64,000 nt of DNA from Ktedonobacteria bacterium brp13 (GTDB lineage: Bacteria; Chloroflexota; Ktedonobacteria; Ktedonobacterales; Ktedonobacteraceae). The notes under the pieces were generated by a model, which had not been told where the DNA came from, searched no databases, and was given only the letters and a program-made list of their open reading frames with translations. Below are positions 55,493 to 64,000 of this stretch, piece after piece; position 1 is the first letter of the stretch; each line of letters opens with the position of its first letter. Position numbers and translations under genes: made by a program. Location: contig AP024096.1 in NCBI GenBank assembly GCA_015099395.1, positions 1,302,001 through 1,366,000 on the forward strand, in the 5' to 3' direction.

Positions 55493-55800
55493 ACGAACCT
55501 CCTTTGGTCTATACGTCAATTCGATGTGTTGTGCATAGAGTTTGCGATTACTATCCCTACGAGGGTGTATCGAAATCGCTATCTCTCACTACCATAGAGC
55601 ATAGGTCTCTCAAAATGCTCTCTCGCAGTATGTCTATCTCTCAGTATGATCACAATGGGAGATTCAGTTTATGAAGGTTTCTGGGTATAGTTCAGTTTAT
55701 GAGGATATGATATCTTGACCACATGCATTTGAGGACATTATTGCTGCTGTGTTTTTTTTATTATAAACCTGTTTTATTGTGCATTGTTGGTATTGGTGTG
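55493..55800. other. Intergenic region
   Basis: About 300 bp; a direct repeat ttcagtttatga occurs at 55664 and 55692. It probably holds the promoter for the minus-strand genes below 55492. No gene supported. Confidence 0.3.
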
Positions 55801-58059
55801 TCAGGAGGTGATCTGCGTTTCATCCATATCATCGCCCTTATTATCGATAGGGTGCGCGATAAGGGGGAGCGTGATAAAGAAGGTTGAGCCCTGGTTCTCA
55901 CGGGATTGAAACCAGATGCTGCCCCCATGTCTCTCAACAAACTCTCGACTGAGGTAGAGTCCCAGTCCTGTTCCATAAATACCATTGGCCTGGGCATTAT
56001 CAGCACGTGTGAAGCGGCTAAAAATGCGTCCCTGCTGTAACACCGGGATGCCGATACCTGGATCTTTCATGCTGAGAAGTGCCTGTTGCGTTGTGCTTAC
56101 TTCCTCCAGCGTAATGTGAATCTCTCCTCCATATGGACTGTACTTCACAGCGTTACTGAGCAGATTGGTAAGTACCTGCTCTATGCGCATGACATCAATG
56201 GAGACGATCAGGAATGGGGCATGTGCCACGAGGACGAACTCGTGATTGTCCGCAATCATCTGATAGCGTCTGATCACTCGTTTGACCAGTGCAACCAGGT
56301 CTGTCACTTCCAGGCGCAATTCCAGCCTACCTGCTTGTAAGCGGGTAACATCCAGGAGATCGTTGGTAAGTTCTACCAGTCGTTGCATTGCCTGATCAAT
56401 ATCCTGGAGCGATTCTTGTTGTCCGGCTGTTAGTGCTATGTTTTGTTGATCTGTAAGTTGTATCTGAAAGAGTTCGATGAAGCCCTGGAGCGCGGCCAGT
56501 GGAGTGCGTAGTTCATGGGCTGCGATCCCAATGAAGTCATCTTTGAGGTACTCAGCTTCTTTTAATGCAGAGACATCTTGATAGACAATCAGGGCTACTG
56601 GCTCATGTTGATCTTGAGATGCGATAGGCAAGTTGAGTGGAGCTTTGCGGGTATCGAGCGTGATTGCATTCACCAGCACTGGCAATGAGGAACCATCAGC
56701 ATGGCGAATAATCTCCTGATGTTGGTAAATACTATCGCCACGTTGCACGGCGCGTAATGTCGCCAGTTGTTCTTGCGGTAATATACGCCCATCAGTACGA
56801 AAGATCTGAATGTGATTTTCCTGTAAGAAACTCATCATCGGCTGCTCTGGTGACCAGTTTGCACCCCAGACGGTCTTGGCTGCTTGGTTGGAGATGGCGA
56901 GGCGCGCATCACGCCCATGCACCAGGTAGACGCTGGTCGGTAATTCGTCCAGGATACGTTGTAGTAACGAGCGGCGCGCTTCAGTTTCGGCATACATATG
57001 CCTCTCTCTGAGAATACGACGTGTCTCTGTCACGTCATGCCAGATGATCACAGCACCAGAAATAGATTGTGCCTGGTTCTCACTATCGTCCGGGAAAGGT
57101 TGTTGATGCAACACGGAAGCAGTCACAAGGTAGTCGAGCAGTTCCTGGTTTTCATTAAGAAGAGAGACTGGAACGTCTCGCTGCTCATGACCGGCCAGTG
57201 CATGCTGTGCAGGAACATGGAGCAAGGCTTCTAAAGCCAATTTGCCCTGAGGCGATTGTTCTAATTGGATGCGCAGGCGTTGTGCTTGATTATTTTCGCG
57301 TACAATGTGACACTGTGGATCTACTAATGTCACACCATCTGTAATACTGTGAAAGATGGCATCCAGTTCTTGCACTCGCGTATGCATTGCCTGATAGAGA
57401 CGCACATTATCAATCGCGACAGCGGCCTGTGAGGCTAAACCGACCAGCAGTGCTTCATCGTCTGCATGGAAGCGATCCGGCTCAGGGTGTCCCAACAGTA
57501 ATCCTCCGCGTACCTGTTTTGTGCGATCCAATAAAGGGGCGCCCAGGAAACTACGGATGACTGGATGCCCCTCTGGAACCCCGAGAGACTGTAATTCCTC
57601 AGCTGGCAGATTTCCGTGCGCGTAGGCATATGCTGAGTTTTGCGCTGTCGCTTTTAATTCCTCATGCATTGGTATACCATCTGTTGCCTTTTCCTGCGGC
57701 ATGAGTTTGAGCGCATCCGCGACACGAACCGGCACACCATACCGAAATATGGGGGCAAGCAATCCTTCTCCTCCTAGAGGCATACGGCGGAACTGCTCTT
57801 TCTGCTCTTCTGTGACACCAATGACTTCTGCCAGGTGGAACATGTTCCCTTCAGAGGGGACCAGGAGTTCTCCCTGCTCATTTGTGGGCCGTAACGAGAA
57901 CGCAGCGAAGCGAGCACCGATCAAATCAACGGCGGTTTGCGCGATCAGGTGCAACAATTGTTGTTCGTTATGCTCGCTGAGCAACGCTACACTAATGTGA
58001 TTTAATGCAGTAATGCGTTCGTCCTCGATAAGCGGTTTGCGCGTCTTTCGTGCTTGCAT
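55801..58059 (-). CDS. GAF-PAS sensor histidine kinase
   Basis: 752 aa, soluble. GAF domain ~residues 20-210 (EQQLLHLIAQTAVDLIGARFAAFSLR...; RSFLGAPLLDRTKQVRGGLLLG; VGLASQAAVAIDNVRLYQ), then two PAS-like regions (~215-370 and ~380-510). Kinase: phospho-His in GIAAHELRTPLAALQGF, N box LTNLLSNAVKYSPYG, G1 MKDPGIGIP, G2 GTGLGLYLSREFVERHGG. The G1 box has DPGIG in place of D-x-G-x-G. GAF kinases of the DosS/DevS kind sense oxygen or redox through heme; heme ligands cannot be confirmed here. Divergent from the second kinase/regulator pair. Confidence 0.88.
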   Translation of the reverse strand: MQARKTRKPLIEDERITALNHISVALLSEHNEQQLLHLIAQTAVDLIGARFAAFSLRPTNEQGELLVPSEGNMFHLAEVIGVTEEQKEQFRRMPLGGEGLLAPIFRYGVPVRVADALKLMPQEKATDGIPMHEELKATAQNSAYAYAHGNLPAEELQSLGVPEGHPVIRSFLGAPLLDRTKQVRGGLLLGHPEPDRFHADDEALLVGLASQAAVAIDNVRLYQAMHTRVQELDAIFHSITDGVTLVDPQCHIVRENNQAQRLRIQLEQSPQGKLALEALLHVPAQHALAGHEQRDVPVSLLNENQELLDYLVTASVLHQQPFPDDSENQAQSISGAVIIWHDVTETRRILRERHMYAETEARRSLLQRILDELPTSVYLVHGRDARLAISNQAAKTVWGANWSPEQPMMSFLQENHIQIFRTDGRILPQEQLATLRAVQRGDSIYQHQEIIRHADGSSLPVLVNAITLDTRKAPLNLPIASQDQHEPVALIVYQDVSALKEAEYLKDDFIGIAAHELRTPLAALQGFIELFQIQLTDQQNIALTAGQQESLQDIDQAMQRLVELTNDLLDVTRLQAGRLELRLEVTDLVALVKRVIRRYQMIADNHEFVLVAHAPFLIVSIDVMRIEQVLTNLLSNAVKYSPYGGEIHITLEEVSTTQQALLSMKDPGIGIPVLQQGRIFSRFTRADNAQANGIYGTGLGLYLSREFVERHGGSIWFQSRENQGSTFFITLPLIAHPIDNKGDDMDETQITS

Positions 58060-58196
58060 AGATCCCCACCGATTTCTAAAGGGATTACTTTACAATGCTT
58101 GTTCGTTGCATTTGAAATATCGTTAACTATCCTTTATCATAAAAGGAAACAGATAATCTGGCAAGAGCCTATTTGGCTCAAAGGAAGAGACTGCTA

Positions 58197-59045
58197 ATGG
58201 ATGATGCATCCAATACGAACGGCTCCACCGGTGCTGCTCACTCTCCTGATCAGAATATTGCTATGAATGCTGAATGGTTAGCAACTGTCAGTCATGAATT
58301 GCGGAGTCCTTTGATGGCTATTAAAGGATATGCTGATCTTCTTCTACACTATGAAGATCGTCTTGCGGAGGGAGAGCGTCGTGAGTTTCTTCAGGAGATT
58401 GGCAAAGGGAGTAATCATATTGCCTCTGTGCTTGATCGTTTCCTGACTCTGGCGCGTTTTGAAACAGGTGATGTTCACGTTCATCTTGCGCCGGTTGATC
58501 TGTTGCAACTGCTACAACAGGTCCTTCTCGATTTTTCTGAATCTATTGGAGGTGAGGCTGGAACAGTGCAGCGCTCAATCCATATACTGACCGAGTTCGA
58601 TACTCCTACTGTTAAAGATCCACAGGGCTCTATTATTATAATGGCTGATAGGGGTCTCTTACAAGTGGTGTTGATACAGTTATTGGATAACGCTCATAAA
58701 TATTCTCCTGCATCAACACCAATTGATATCGGTCTTGGTCTCGATACTGCTGCGCAGTGGAGGGCGCTTGTACCAGAGCAGGTAGCGGCACAGATTGAGC
58801 CATCACAACAGATGATGGTAGAGATACGTATCCAGGATTATGGTATTGGGATTCCCGCGCACTATCACGAGGCTATTTTTCAGCGTTTTTATCGCGTTGA
58901 CATGAATCTGACACGTGCTGTGGCTGGTCTTGGTTTAGGTCTTACTATTTGTCAATATATTGTGACACTCCATCGGGGTATAATCTGGGTCGAAAGTCTT
59001 CCTGATGTAGGGAGTACTATTCACGTTCTTTTGCCGGCGCAATAA
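58197..59045 (+). CDS. Soluble histidine kinase without sensor domain
   Basis: 282 aa. Only ~30 residues precede the phospho-His motif WLATVSHELRSPLMAIKGYADLL, so input must come from another protein, perhaps the divergent GAF kinase. ATPase boxes: LIQLLDNAHKYSPAS, IRIQDYGIGIP, GLGLGLTICQYIV. ATG 58197 has AAGGAAGAG upstream; the TTG at 58173 is less likely. The regulator gene follows after 25 bp. Confidence 0.85.
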   Translation: MDDASNTNGSTGAAHSPDQNIAMNAEWLATVSHELRSPLMAIKGYADLLLHYEDRLAEGERREFLQEIGKGSNHIASVLDRFLTLARFETGDVHVHLAPVDLLQLLQQVLLDFSESIGGEAGTVQRSIHILTEFDTPTVKDPQGSIIIMADRGLLQVVLIQLLDNAHKYSPASTPIDIGLGLDTAAQWRALVPEQVAAQIEPSQQMMVEIRIQDYGIGIPAHYHEAIFQRFYRVDMNLTRAVAGLGLGLTICQYIVTLHRGIIWVESLPDVGSTIHVLLPAQ

Positions 59046-59070
59046 GTAGAGAGAGATAAAGGATACTCGC

Positions 59071-59796
59071 ATGGTAGTTAAAAAGCAGACGATCCTTGTT
59101 GCCGATGATGATCCCCAATTACTCCGTCTTGTGACGCGTAGTCTTGAACTTGAGAAATTTCATGTTCTGAATGCGAAAGATGGTGAAGAAGCATTGGCAA
59201 TGATCGAAGCCGATCCGCCTGATCTTGTACTACTGGATGTAATGATGCCGCATATGGATGGTTTTACGACCTGTCAGAAAGTGCGAGAGTTTTCGCAGGT
59301 TCCTATCATTATTATTACGGCGCGTGGTCGCGATGATGATAAAGTAAAAGGGTTAAACCTTGGCGCGGACGACTATTTGACCAAGCCGTTTAGTATTGAT
59401 GAACTGGGGGCACGTGTGCGGGCCGTGCTGAGACGCTCACAATGGGTTGCGTCGGGACAGGCACTTGCGGGTCAAACGAAGAGGACCATCGGTGATATTA
59501 GTATTGATTTTGAACAGTGCCTGGTCACTGTACACAATGAGGAGGTGCCTCTAACACCTACTGAATACCGTATCCTTGCTTATCTTATGCAGAATGCTGG
59601 TCGTGTGTTAACGCAAGATCTCTTGCTTGAGCATATCTGGGGACAGGAGTACATGGGCGAGAGCCATATGTTGCAAGTCAGTGTCAATCGCTTGCGTCGG
59701 AAAATTGAACCTGATCCGGCTCATCCTACATATATACATACGAAAATTGGCATTGGCTACCAATTCTCTGCCTCTCCAAAATCTCATAGCGCTTGA
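59071..59796 (+). CDS. OmpR-family response regulator
   Basis: 241 aa. Receiver domain with Asp in LVLLDVMMPHMDG (~residue 53) and Lys in DYLTKPFSIDEL; C-terminal winged helix with PLTPTEYRILAYLMQNAGRVLTQ... and VNRLRRKIEPDP. Expected partner of the kinase at 58197 and a transcription regulator of nearby stress genes. AAAGGAT precedes ATG. Confidence 0.93.
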   Translation: MVVKKQTILVADDDPQLLRLVTRSLELEKFHVLNAKDGEEALAMIEADPPDLVLLDVMMPHMDGFTTCQKVREFSQVPIIIITARGRDDDKVKGLNLGADDYLTKPFSIDELGARVRAVLRRSQWVASGQALAGQTKRTIGDISIDFEQCLVTVHNEEVPLTPTEYRILAYLMQNAGRVLTQDLLLEHIWGQEYMGESHMLQVSVNRLRRKIEPDPAHPTYIHTKIGIGYQFSASPKSHSA

Positions 59797-59889
59797 AGAT
59801 GCCGTACGCAATACTATGGAACTATTAGATTTTTCGCAGACGATCGACTCAACCGGTTGAGCATGCGGCTTAATACTGTACTTTGAGCA

Positions 59890-59944
59890 CGCAATAAAGA
59901 GAAGCGTCTTCGTGCTAAAAACGCGAGGCCTTCTCTTTATTGCG
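59890..59944 (+). terminator. Hairpin terminator after OmpR regulator
   Basis: CGCAATAAAGAGAAG (59890-59904) pairs perfectly with CTTCTCTTTATTGCG (59930-59944). Confidence 0.65.
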
Positions 59945-60218
59945 TTTCACATGGGAAGCAGGAATGCCGATGACCAATCCACTGCTGTGATAATTTTGAG
60001 ACGTATCGCATACAGAAGAGAGAGCTTCGAGATAGGGAAAATCTATACTATGCACAGAAAGAGGAATGAGAGATAGTGAAGTGAAAGCGATAAATTTGCA
60101 TAGATCTTTTTCTCTATCATCCAATTGTTTCTTTTGTAATGTGTAAAATGGACTCATTTTCGGACGAAGTCAAACGTTTTAAGGTGTTTTCTGTTGAGGA
60201 ACAGGAAGGAGACCTGGT

Positions 60219-60881
60219 ATGCGCCAGTATCTATCGATACATCCACAAGATGCGACTCAAATTGAGGAGCCGCCCATTGCTAAATTCTTTTTTGCTGACA
60301 CTCGTATGGCCTGGTTGTGGTTGATTGTACGTTTGTATGTTGGGTACGAGTGGCTCACTGCTGGTTGGGAAAAAATGACCGGGCATTCCATCAGTATTGG
60401 CAGTTTCGGTGAAGCTTCTAAAGGAGGCCCATGGGTCTTTAGTGGTCACGATGGTGCCGCTATGAAGGGGTTTGTCGCAGGTGCTCTTGCCCAGACAAAG
60501 GGAGCAAACCCAGCCGTACAAAGTTGGTACGCTTCATTTTTACAGAGCTTTGTGCTTCCGCATGCTGCGCTGTTTGCCTACATAATCACCTTTGGTGAAC
60601 TGCTCGTCGGTATCGCTCTGATCCTGGGTCTCCTGACCGGTATTGCATCATTCTTTGGAGTATTCATGAACCTGAATTATCTCCTGGCTGGTGCAGTCAG
60701 TACGAATCCCATTCTTGGGTTCCTTGCTCTCTTCCTGATACTGGCATGGCGCATTGCTGGCTACTACGGCCTCGATCGTTATGCACTGTCGCTGCTGGGT
60801 ACGCCCTGGACTGGCTCACTGCAAAAAAGACGTCGTGAGATCGAACGTGAACATGGACAGGTGAACCTCGCTACCAAATAG
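60219..60881 (+). CDS. DoxX-family membrane protein
   Basis: 220 aa with four hydrophobic helices: WLWLIVRLYVGYEWLTAGWEKM, then LPHAALFAYIITFGELLVGIALILG, GVFMNLNYLLAGA, LALFLILAWRIAGYYGLDRY. This matches DoxX / the large subunit of thiosulfate:quinone oxidoreductase-like proteins. It may pass electrons to quinone or support redox stress tolerance; no DoxA partner is adjacent. Strong AGGAAGGAG before ATG. Confidence 0.82.
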   Translation: MRQYLSIHPQDATQIEEPPIAKFFFADTRMAWLWLIVRLYVGYEWLTAGWEKMTGHSISIGSFGEASKGGPWVFSGHDGAAMKGFVAGALAQTKGANPAVQSWYASFLQSFVLPHAALFAYIITFGELLVGIALILGLLTGIASFFGVFMNLNYLLAGAVSTNPILGFLALFLILAWRIAGYYGLDRYALSLLGTPWTGSLQKRRREIEREHGQVNLATK

Positions 60882-60934
60882 TATGAAGATGTTCCCATTC
60901 TTACGCGATCTGTCTCATCATTGCTGAGTGCATT

Positions 60935-60994
60935 CACTACAAAGAAAAGTGGTTCCCCTGGCTCGGACCAGGGGAACCACTTTTCTTTGTAGTG
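60935..60994 (+). terminator. 27-bp perfect hairpin terminator
   Basis: Arms 60935-60961 and 60968-60994 with loop CTCGGA. Immediately after DoxX. Confidence 0.8.
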
Positions 60995-61188
60995 TCATAA
61001 CTGTCATCTTGACCTTATGGGATCGGCAATACAATCACTATAAGCTCGTACCGGGTAAAGACCTTTTAGGGCCGGAGAATTGTAAGGTGCAGTAACACGC
61101 AAATGTGATATGCTAGAAACAGAGCCTTATCTTTTACAGTCATTTACTTGCATGTAAAAATAATAAAAAACCGTTGGAGGCTTTTTTA

Positions 61189-62379
61189 ATGCAAAAACAA
61201 AGCGAAGGCGAAAGGGGTTTTTCGCCTTTTCAATTACAGCCTATTGAGCAGACGCTTCAGACTTTTCAGTGGTTCTCTAAGATGCGGGCCGAGCAGCCTG
61301 TGTATCATGATCCAGCATCAAATCTCTGGCATGTTTTTCGCTATGAGGATGTTAATCAAGTAGTTACTGACTATAGTCATTTTTCATCTGAGTCGATCCC
61401 TGGCTTCTCTGAAAATAGCTTTTTGAACGGGACCGTTGTCGCCAAAGATCCGCCCGATCACCGCAAGCTGCGCAACCTGGTCAATCAGGCATTTACGCCG
61501 CGTGCCGTCAATCACCTTTCGGATAGCGTGACTGCGATCGCTCAGCAGTTCCTGGACAATGTCCGCTCGGCTGGAAAGATGGATGTGGTCTCGGATATCG
61601 CCTTCCCTTTCCCCGCTAAAGTTATCGCTGCACTTCTTGGTGTTCCCGACGAGGACTGGGATATCTTCCGTCGTTGGGCCAGCGGTGAACGCGCAGAGGA
61701 ACCGCGTAAGCCAGGGGAGGTAGTACAGGGTCGGACGATGGAAGAGCATATGTATACGTTCTTTGTTCACTTGCTCGAAGAGCGTCGCAAGTCACCACGT
61801 GAAGACCTGATCAGCAGCTTAAGTGTGGCTGAAATTGATGGTGAGCGCTTGAGTGAGCGTGAACTGGTCAGCTTCTGTATCCTCTTGCTGGCTGCTGGAC
61901 AAGAGACAACCAAAAACTTGATCGCTAATGCCGTCTACCTGTTCACCGAATATCCTGATGTGGCTGAACGCCTGCGACTGCAGCCAGAACTGATGCCTAA
62001 AGCCATCGAAGAGATTCTGCGCTTCTTGCCACCGGTCTGGTTCACTATACGTCGTACCACCAGCGAGGTTGAGTTAGGTGGACAAACACTGCCCGCCAAC
62101 GCTATCGTGATGGCCTGGAACTCTTCTGCTAACCGCGATCCAGAGCAGTTTCCCAATCCAGATCACTTCGATATCGAACGCGAGCCCAACCGTCACCTTA
62201 CCTTCGGTCATGGCATCCACTTCTGTATCGGAGCCCCTCTGGCCCGCCTGGAAGCGAAGATTGTTCTTCCCATGTTGCTCGACCAACTCAAAGACATCAA
62301 ACGCGTACCCGACTTCCCGATCAACGTACGTGCAGGAATTGTCTACGTCATCCAATCGCTCCCCATTACCTTCCTATAG
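61189..62379 (+). CDS. Cytochrome P450
   Basis: 396 aa. I-helix LLLAAGQETTKNLI, ExxR in EEILRFLPP, heme loop FGHGIHFCIGAPLARLEAK with thiolate Cys near residue 348. Bacterial soluble CYP107-like type, distinct from the P450 at 23574. ATG 61189 has TTGGAGG 8 nt upstream; the upstream TTG in frame is part of that ribosome site. No redox partner nearby; substrate unknown. Confidence 0.9.
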   Translation: MQKQSEGERGFSPFQLQPIEQTLQTFQWFSKMRAEQPVYHDPASNLWHVFRYEDVNQVVTDYSHFSSESIPGFSENSFLNGTVVAKDPPDHRKLRNLVNQAFTPRAVNHLSDSVTAIAQQFLDNVRSAGKMDVVSDIAFPFPAKVIAALLGVPDEDWDIFRRWASGERAEEPRKPGEVVQGRTMEEHMYTFFVHLLEERRKSPREDLISSLSVAEIDGERLSERELVSFCILLLAAGQETTKNLIANAVYLFTEYPDVAERLRLQPELMPKAIEEILRFLPPVWFTIRRTTSEVELGGQTLPANAIVMAWNSSANRDPEQFPNPDHFDIEREPNRHLTFGHGIHFCIGAPLARLEAKIVLPMLLDQLKDIKRVPDFPINVRAGIVYVIQSLPITFL

Positions 62380-62452
62380 AACAGCATAGGCCAGGAACAG
62401 TATGGGCCAGCTATTCGACAATGATACATAACTGTAGTGTGTCGTGTGAAAT

Positions 62453-62516
62453 GGCCTGAGGCGGGCGTTGACAGGGATGGGTTCAGTCCCATCTTTGTCA
62501 ACGCCCGCCTCAGGCC
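62453..62516. terminator. Bidirectional terminator, two-tier hairpin
   Basis: A 21-bp perfect outer stem (62453-62473/62496-62516), a 2x2 internal loop and an inner stem GATGGG (62476-62481)/CCCATC (62488-62493). Between the convergent P450 and leucine-rich-repeat genes. Confidence 0.8.
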
Positions 62517-62572
62517 TCTAGCATTGAGCATACGATCCTGCATGCTTTTGTCGTTAGCCTACACCTCTGTTG

Positions 62573-63523
62573 CTATCTGTATACCAGGCATCCACGCGCT
62601 TCAAGTTGTTGTATCCACGTGGGGTAGGACCTGAGTTTGTTCCAGCGTAGATCGAGTTTCTCAAGTCTGGGCAGATCCTTCAGTCCTTCAGGAAGGGTGA
62701 GCAACCGATTTGCTCTCAAGTCGAGATACCGTAGTTGTGATAGCTTGCTCAAGGTTTCAGGAATCGCTACTAACGTATTGTTACGCAGATCCAGAGACGT
62801 GAGCTTGCTTAGATCACCTGGCGTGGTGGGCAGTGTCGTTAATTGATTGTTACGCAGGTCCAACGTGGTGAGCTCGCTCAGGTTGCCAAGCATGGCGGGT
62901 AGGGTCGTGAGATGATTGTTCATCGCATGCAATTGCCACAATGATGCTGGCAGCGTTGTCAACATGTTGTGGCCCACACTCAAGTCTGTAAGACCTACGA
63001 GCTCGCCAATAGTGGCTGGGATACTCGCCAACCGGTTATGATACACGCTTAGCCTTTTGAGCTTACGTAACTGGTTGATCTTTGCAGGGAGCGATGTCAA
63101 CCGATTCGCATCGCAATGCAGCTCTTCCAACTCCGACATATCACCCAACCATTCTGGCAGTGTTTCCAGCTGGTTGTTATCCAGGTATAACGTTCGTAAA
63201 TGGCTCAGTCGCTGCAACCATGCAGGTAATACCTTCAATCGATTGCCCGCGAGGTCGAGATGTTGAAGATGAGGGAGAAGCATGAGTGCTTCTGGCAGCG
63301 AGGCCAATGCACAATAGCGCAGCGATAATGAAGTCACATGCTGTTCAGCATTAATGCTGACGGCACCACTATATTCATCGATCCCACCGGTCGCCCATGG
63401 CAGGGCCTTTCCAGAGCCAGGTATACCGTTTACCTGAAGTTGCTGCTCTAGCTCTTTGAGCGCGGTCGCCTCATTTATTTGCATACTACTGTCACTATAA
63501 TACTGCTTACCTTCTTCTAACAT
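62573..63523 (-). CDS. Leucine-rich-repeat protein
   Basis: 316 aa with about ten 23-residue LRRs of the type L..L.L..N.L..LP..., as in LRR/Roc or plant Ras-group LRR modules. No signal peptide and no kinase or GTPase domain, so it is a soluble binding scaffold. The repeat around residues 195-205 (ASLWQLHAMNNHL) is about six residues short, consistent with an in-frame loss. The N-terminal ~60 residues are a separate acidic region. Partner unknown. Confidence 0.85.
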   Translation of the reverse strand: MLEEGKQYYSDSSMQINEATALKELEQQLQVNGIPGSGKALPWATGGIDEYSGAVSINAEQHVTSLSLRYCALASLPEALMLLPHLQHLDLAGNRLKVLPAWLQRLSHLRTLYLDNNQLETLPEWLGDMSELEELHCDANRLTSLPAKINQLRKLKRLSVYHNRLASIPATIGELVGLTDLSVGHNMLTTLPASLWQLHAMNNHLTTLPAMLGNLSELTTLDLRNNQLTTLPTTPGDLSKLTSLDLRNNTLVAIPETLSKLSQLRYLDLRANRLLTLPEGLKDLPRLEKLDLRWNKLRSYPTWIQQLEARGCLVYR

Positions 63524-63614
63524 GATTGGCTTCCTTTATTTACGGTATATTATTAATAGGACGGATTTTCACTTTATAAAGTTTAGTGTACCTTATAAAA
63601 TATGATAGTGTAAT

Positions 63615-64000
63615 TCATGGTGTTGTGGATGGTGATGGTGCCGTTGGTGGAGTATATGGCTGCAATGGATGACCTGGTCGTCTGATAGCTGCCCGATCGA
63701 TCTCTTTTTGCAGAAAGTAGTTGAGTAGGGTTCGGATTGTTGCGATAGCCGCAAGTTGTCCAATATCTCCCCAGGTTGGGGCAATAGCCGTTCGTAAAAT
63801 ATCAGCACCTAATTCGAACTCAAGGGCAAGGGCTAGCCACCTGCCTAACTGTAACCTGATATATTCGGTCTCTGTGTCTTGCGAATGAGTGATCCCTCTA
63901 CGTTTTCGCACAAATAGTGGAAGTGCGCGCAGGGCTGCTTGTAATGCCCCCAGGGCAATCAATAGCCCTGCGACTACTTCAACCCCTGAGGCAAGATAGC
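63615..64000 (-). CDS. DUF1622-like membrane protein, 5' part outside window
   Basis: Open to the window edge: before the TTG at 63962 the frame continues upstream as YLASGVEVVAGLL, a hydrophobic helix, so the true start lies beyond 64000. Visible segments: IALGALQAALRAL, a helix containing GRWLALALEFELGADILRTAIAPTW (typical of DUF1622), IGQLAAIATIRTLLNYFLQKEI, then a Pro/Thr-rich tail. Small three-helix membrane family of unknown function. Confidence 0.7.
   Translation of the reverse strand, partial: YLASGVEVVAGLLIALGALQAALRALPLFVRKRRGITHSQDTETEYIRLQLGRWLALALEFELGADILRTAIAPTWGDIGQLAAIATIRTLLNYFLQKEIDRAAIRRPGHPLQPYTPPTAPSPSTTP

Noticed and set aside
1..64000. tRNA or rRNA genes
   Set aside because: No cloverleaf with conserved GGTTCRANNCC or rRNA stretch was seen on either strand by eye.

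Overview
The window looks like chromosomal DNA of a Ktedonobacteria-type Chloroflexota. It has roughly 50% GC, many two-component systems, P450s, universal stress proteins, MacB-type exporters and Gly-rich secreted proteins, and no sign of a plasmid backbone, rRNA, tRNA or CRISPR. This assignment is inferred from gene content only.

Layout. (1) 2-4717: 3' part of a selenocysteine formate dehydrogenase operon (catalytic subunit read through UGA with a fdhF-like SECIS, a 4Fe-4S subunit and an NrfD-type membrane anchor). (2) 4749-7494: a metallo-beta-lactamase/Rieske fusion and an isochorismatase-fold hydrolase. (3) 7476-12864: an accessory patch. Two ~785-bp direct repeats, each carrying a CPCC-protein/partner gene pair that has decayed in a complementary way, flank 3.66 kb of extra DNA. 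That DNA holds a Tat-exported ferritin-like protein, a MITE-like element and a GC-rich cassette with terminal inverted repeats (MerR-type promoter, broken HMA metal-binding gene, MFS exporter). (4) 13674-17832: an anion channel, a REC-thioredoxin-reductase fusion and a CNB-domain histidine kinase, probably one redox-signalling operon. (5) 17971-21645: a three-subunit molybdenum hydroxylase (PaoABC-like). (6) 21911-29661: an MDR oxidoreductase, a small membrane protein, a P450 and a four-gene MacB-type export operon. (7) 30069-31357: small and pentapeptide-repeat proteins. (8) 32025-36636: a NarL-type two-component pair divergent from an ABC exporter. (9) 36662-45571: a TetX-like monooxygenase, a fatty acid desaturase, unknown proteins, phosphoketolase and a GltD-like oxidoreductase. 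(10) 45667-48232: a TetR-type-palindrome-preceded ABC exporter. (11) 48546-60881: a stress/dormancy-like island with four universal stress proteins, an APH/AAA kinase-like protein, a flavin/PNPOx-like protein, a GAF-PAS histidine kinase, a second kinase with an OmpR regulator, and DoxX. (12) 61189-64000: a P450, a leucine-rich-repeat protein and a DUF1622-like membrane protein cut by the window edge.

How the parts fit: the formate dehydrogenase, phosphoketolase and stress-protein/two-component island together suggest a cell able to live with low oxygen or slow growth. Regions 7.5-13 kb show repeated insertion and gene decay. Convergent genes are commonly separated by long, perfect hairpins that serve as bidirectional terminators.
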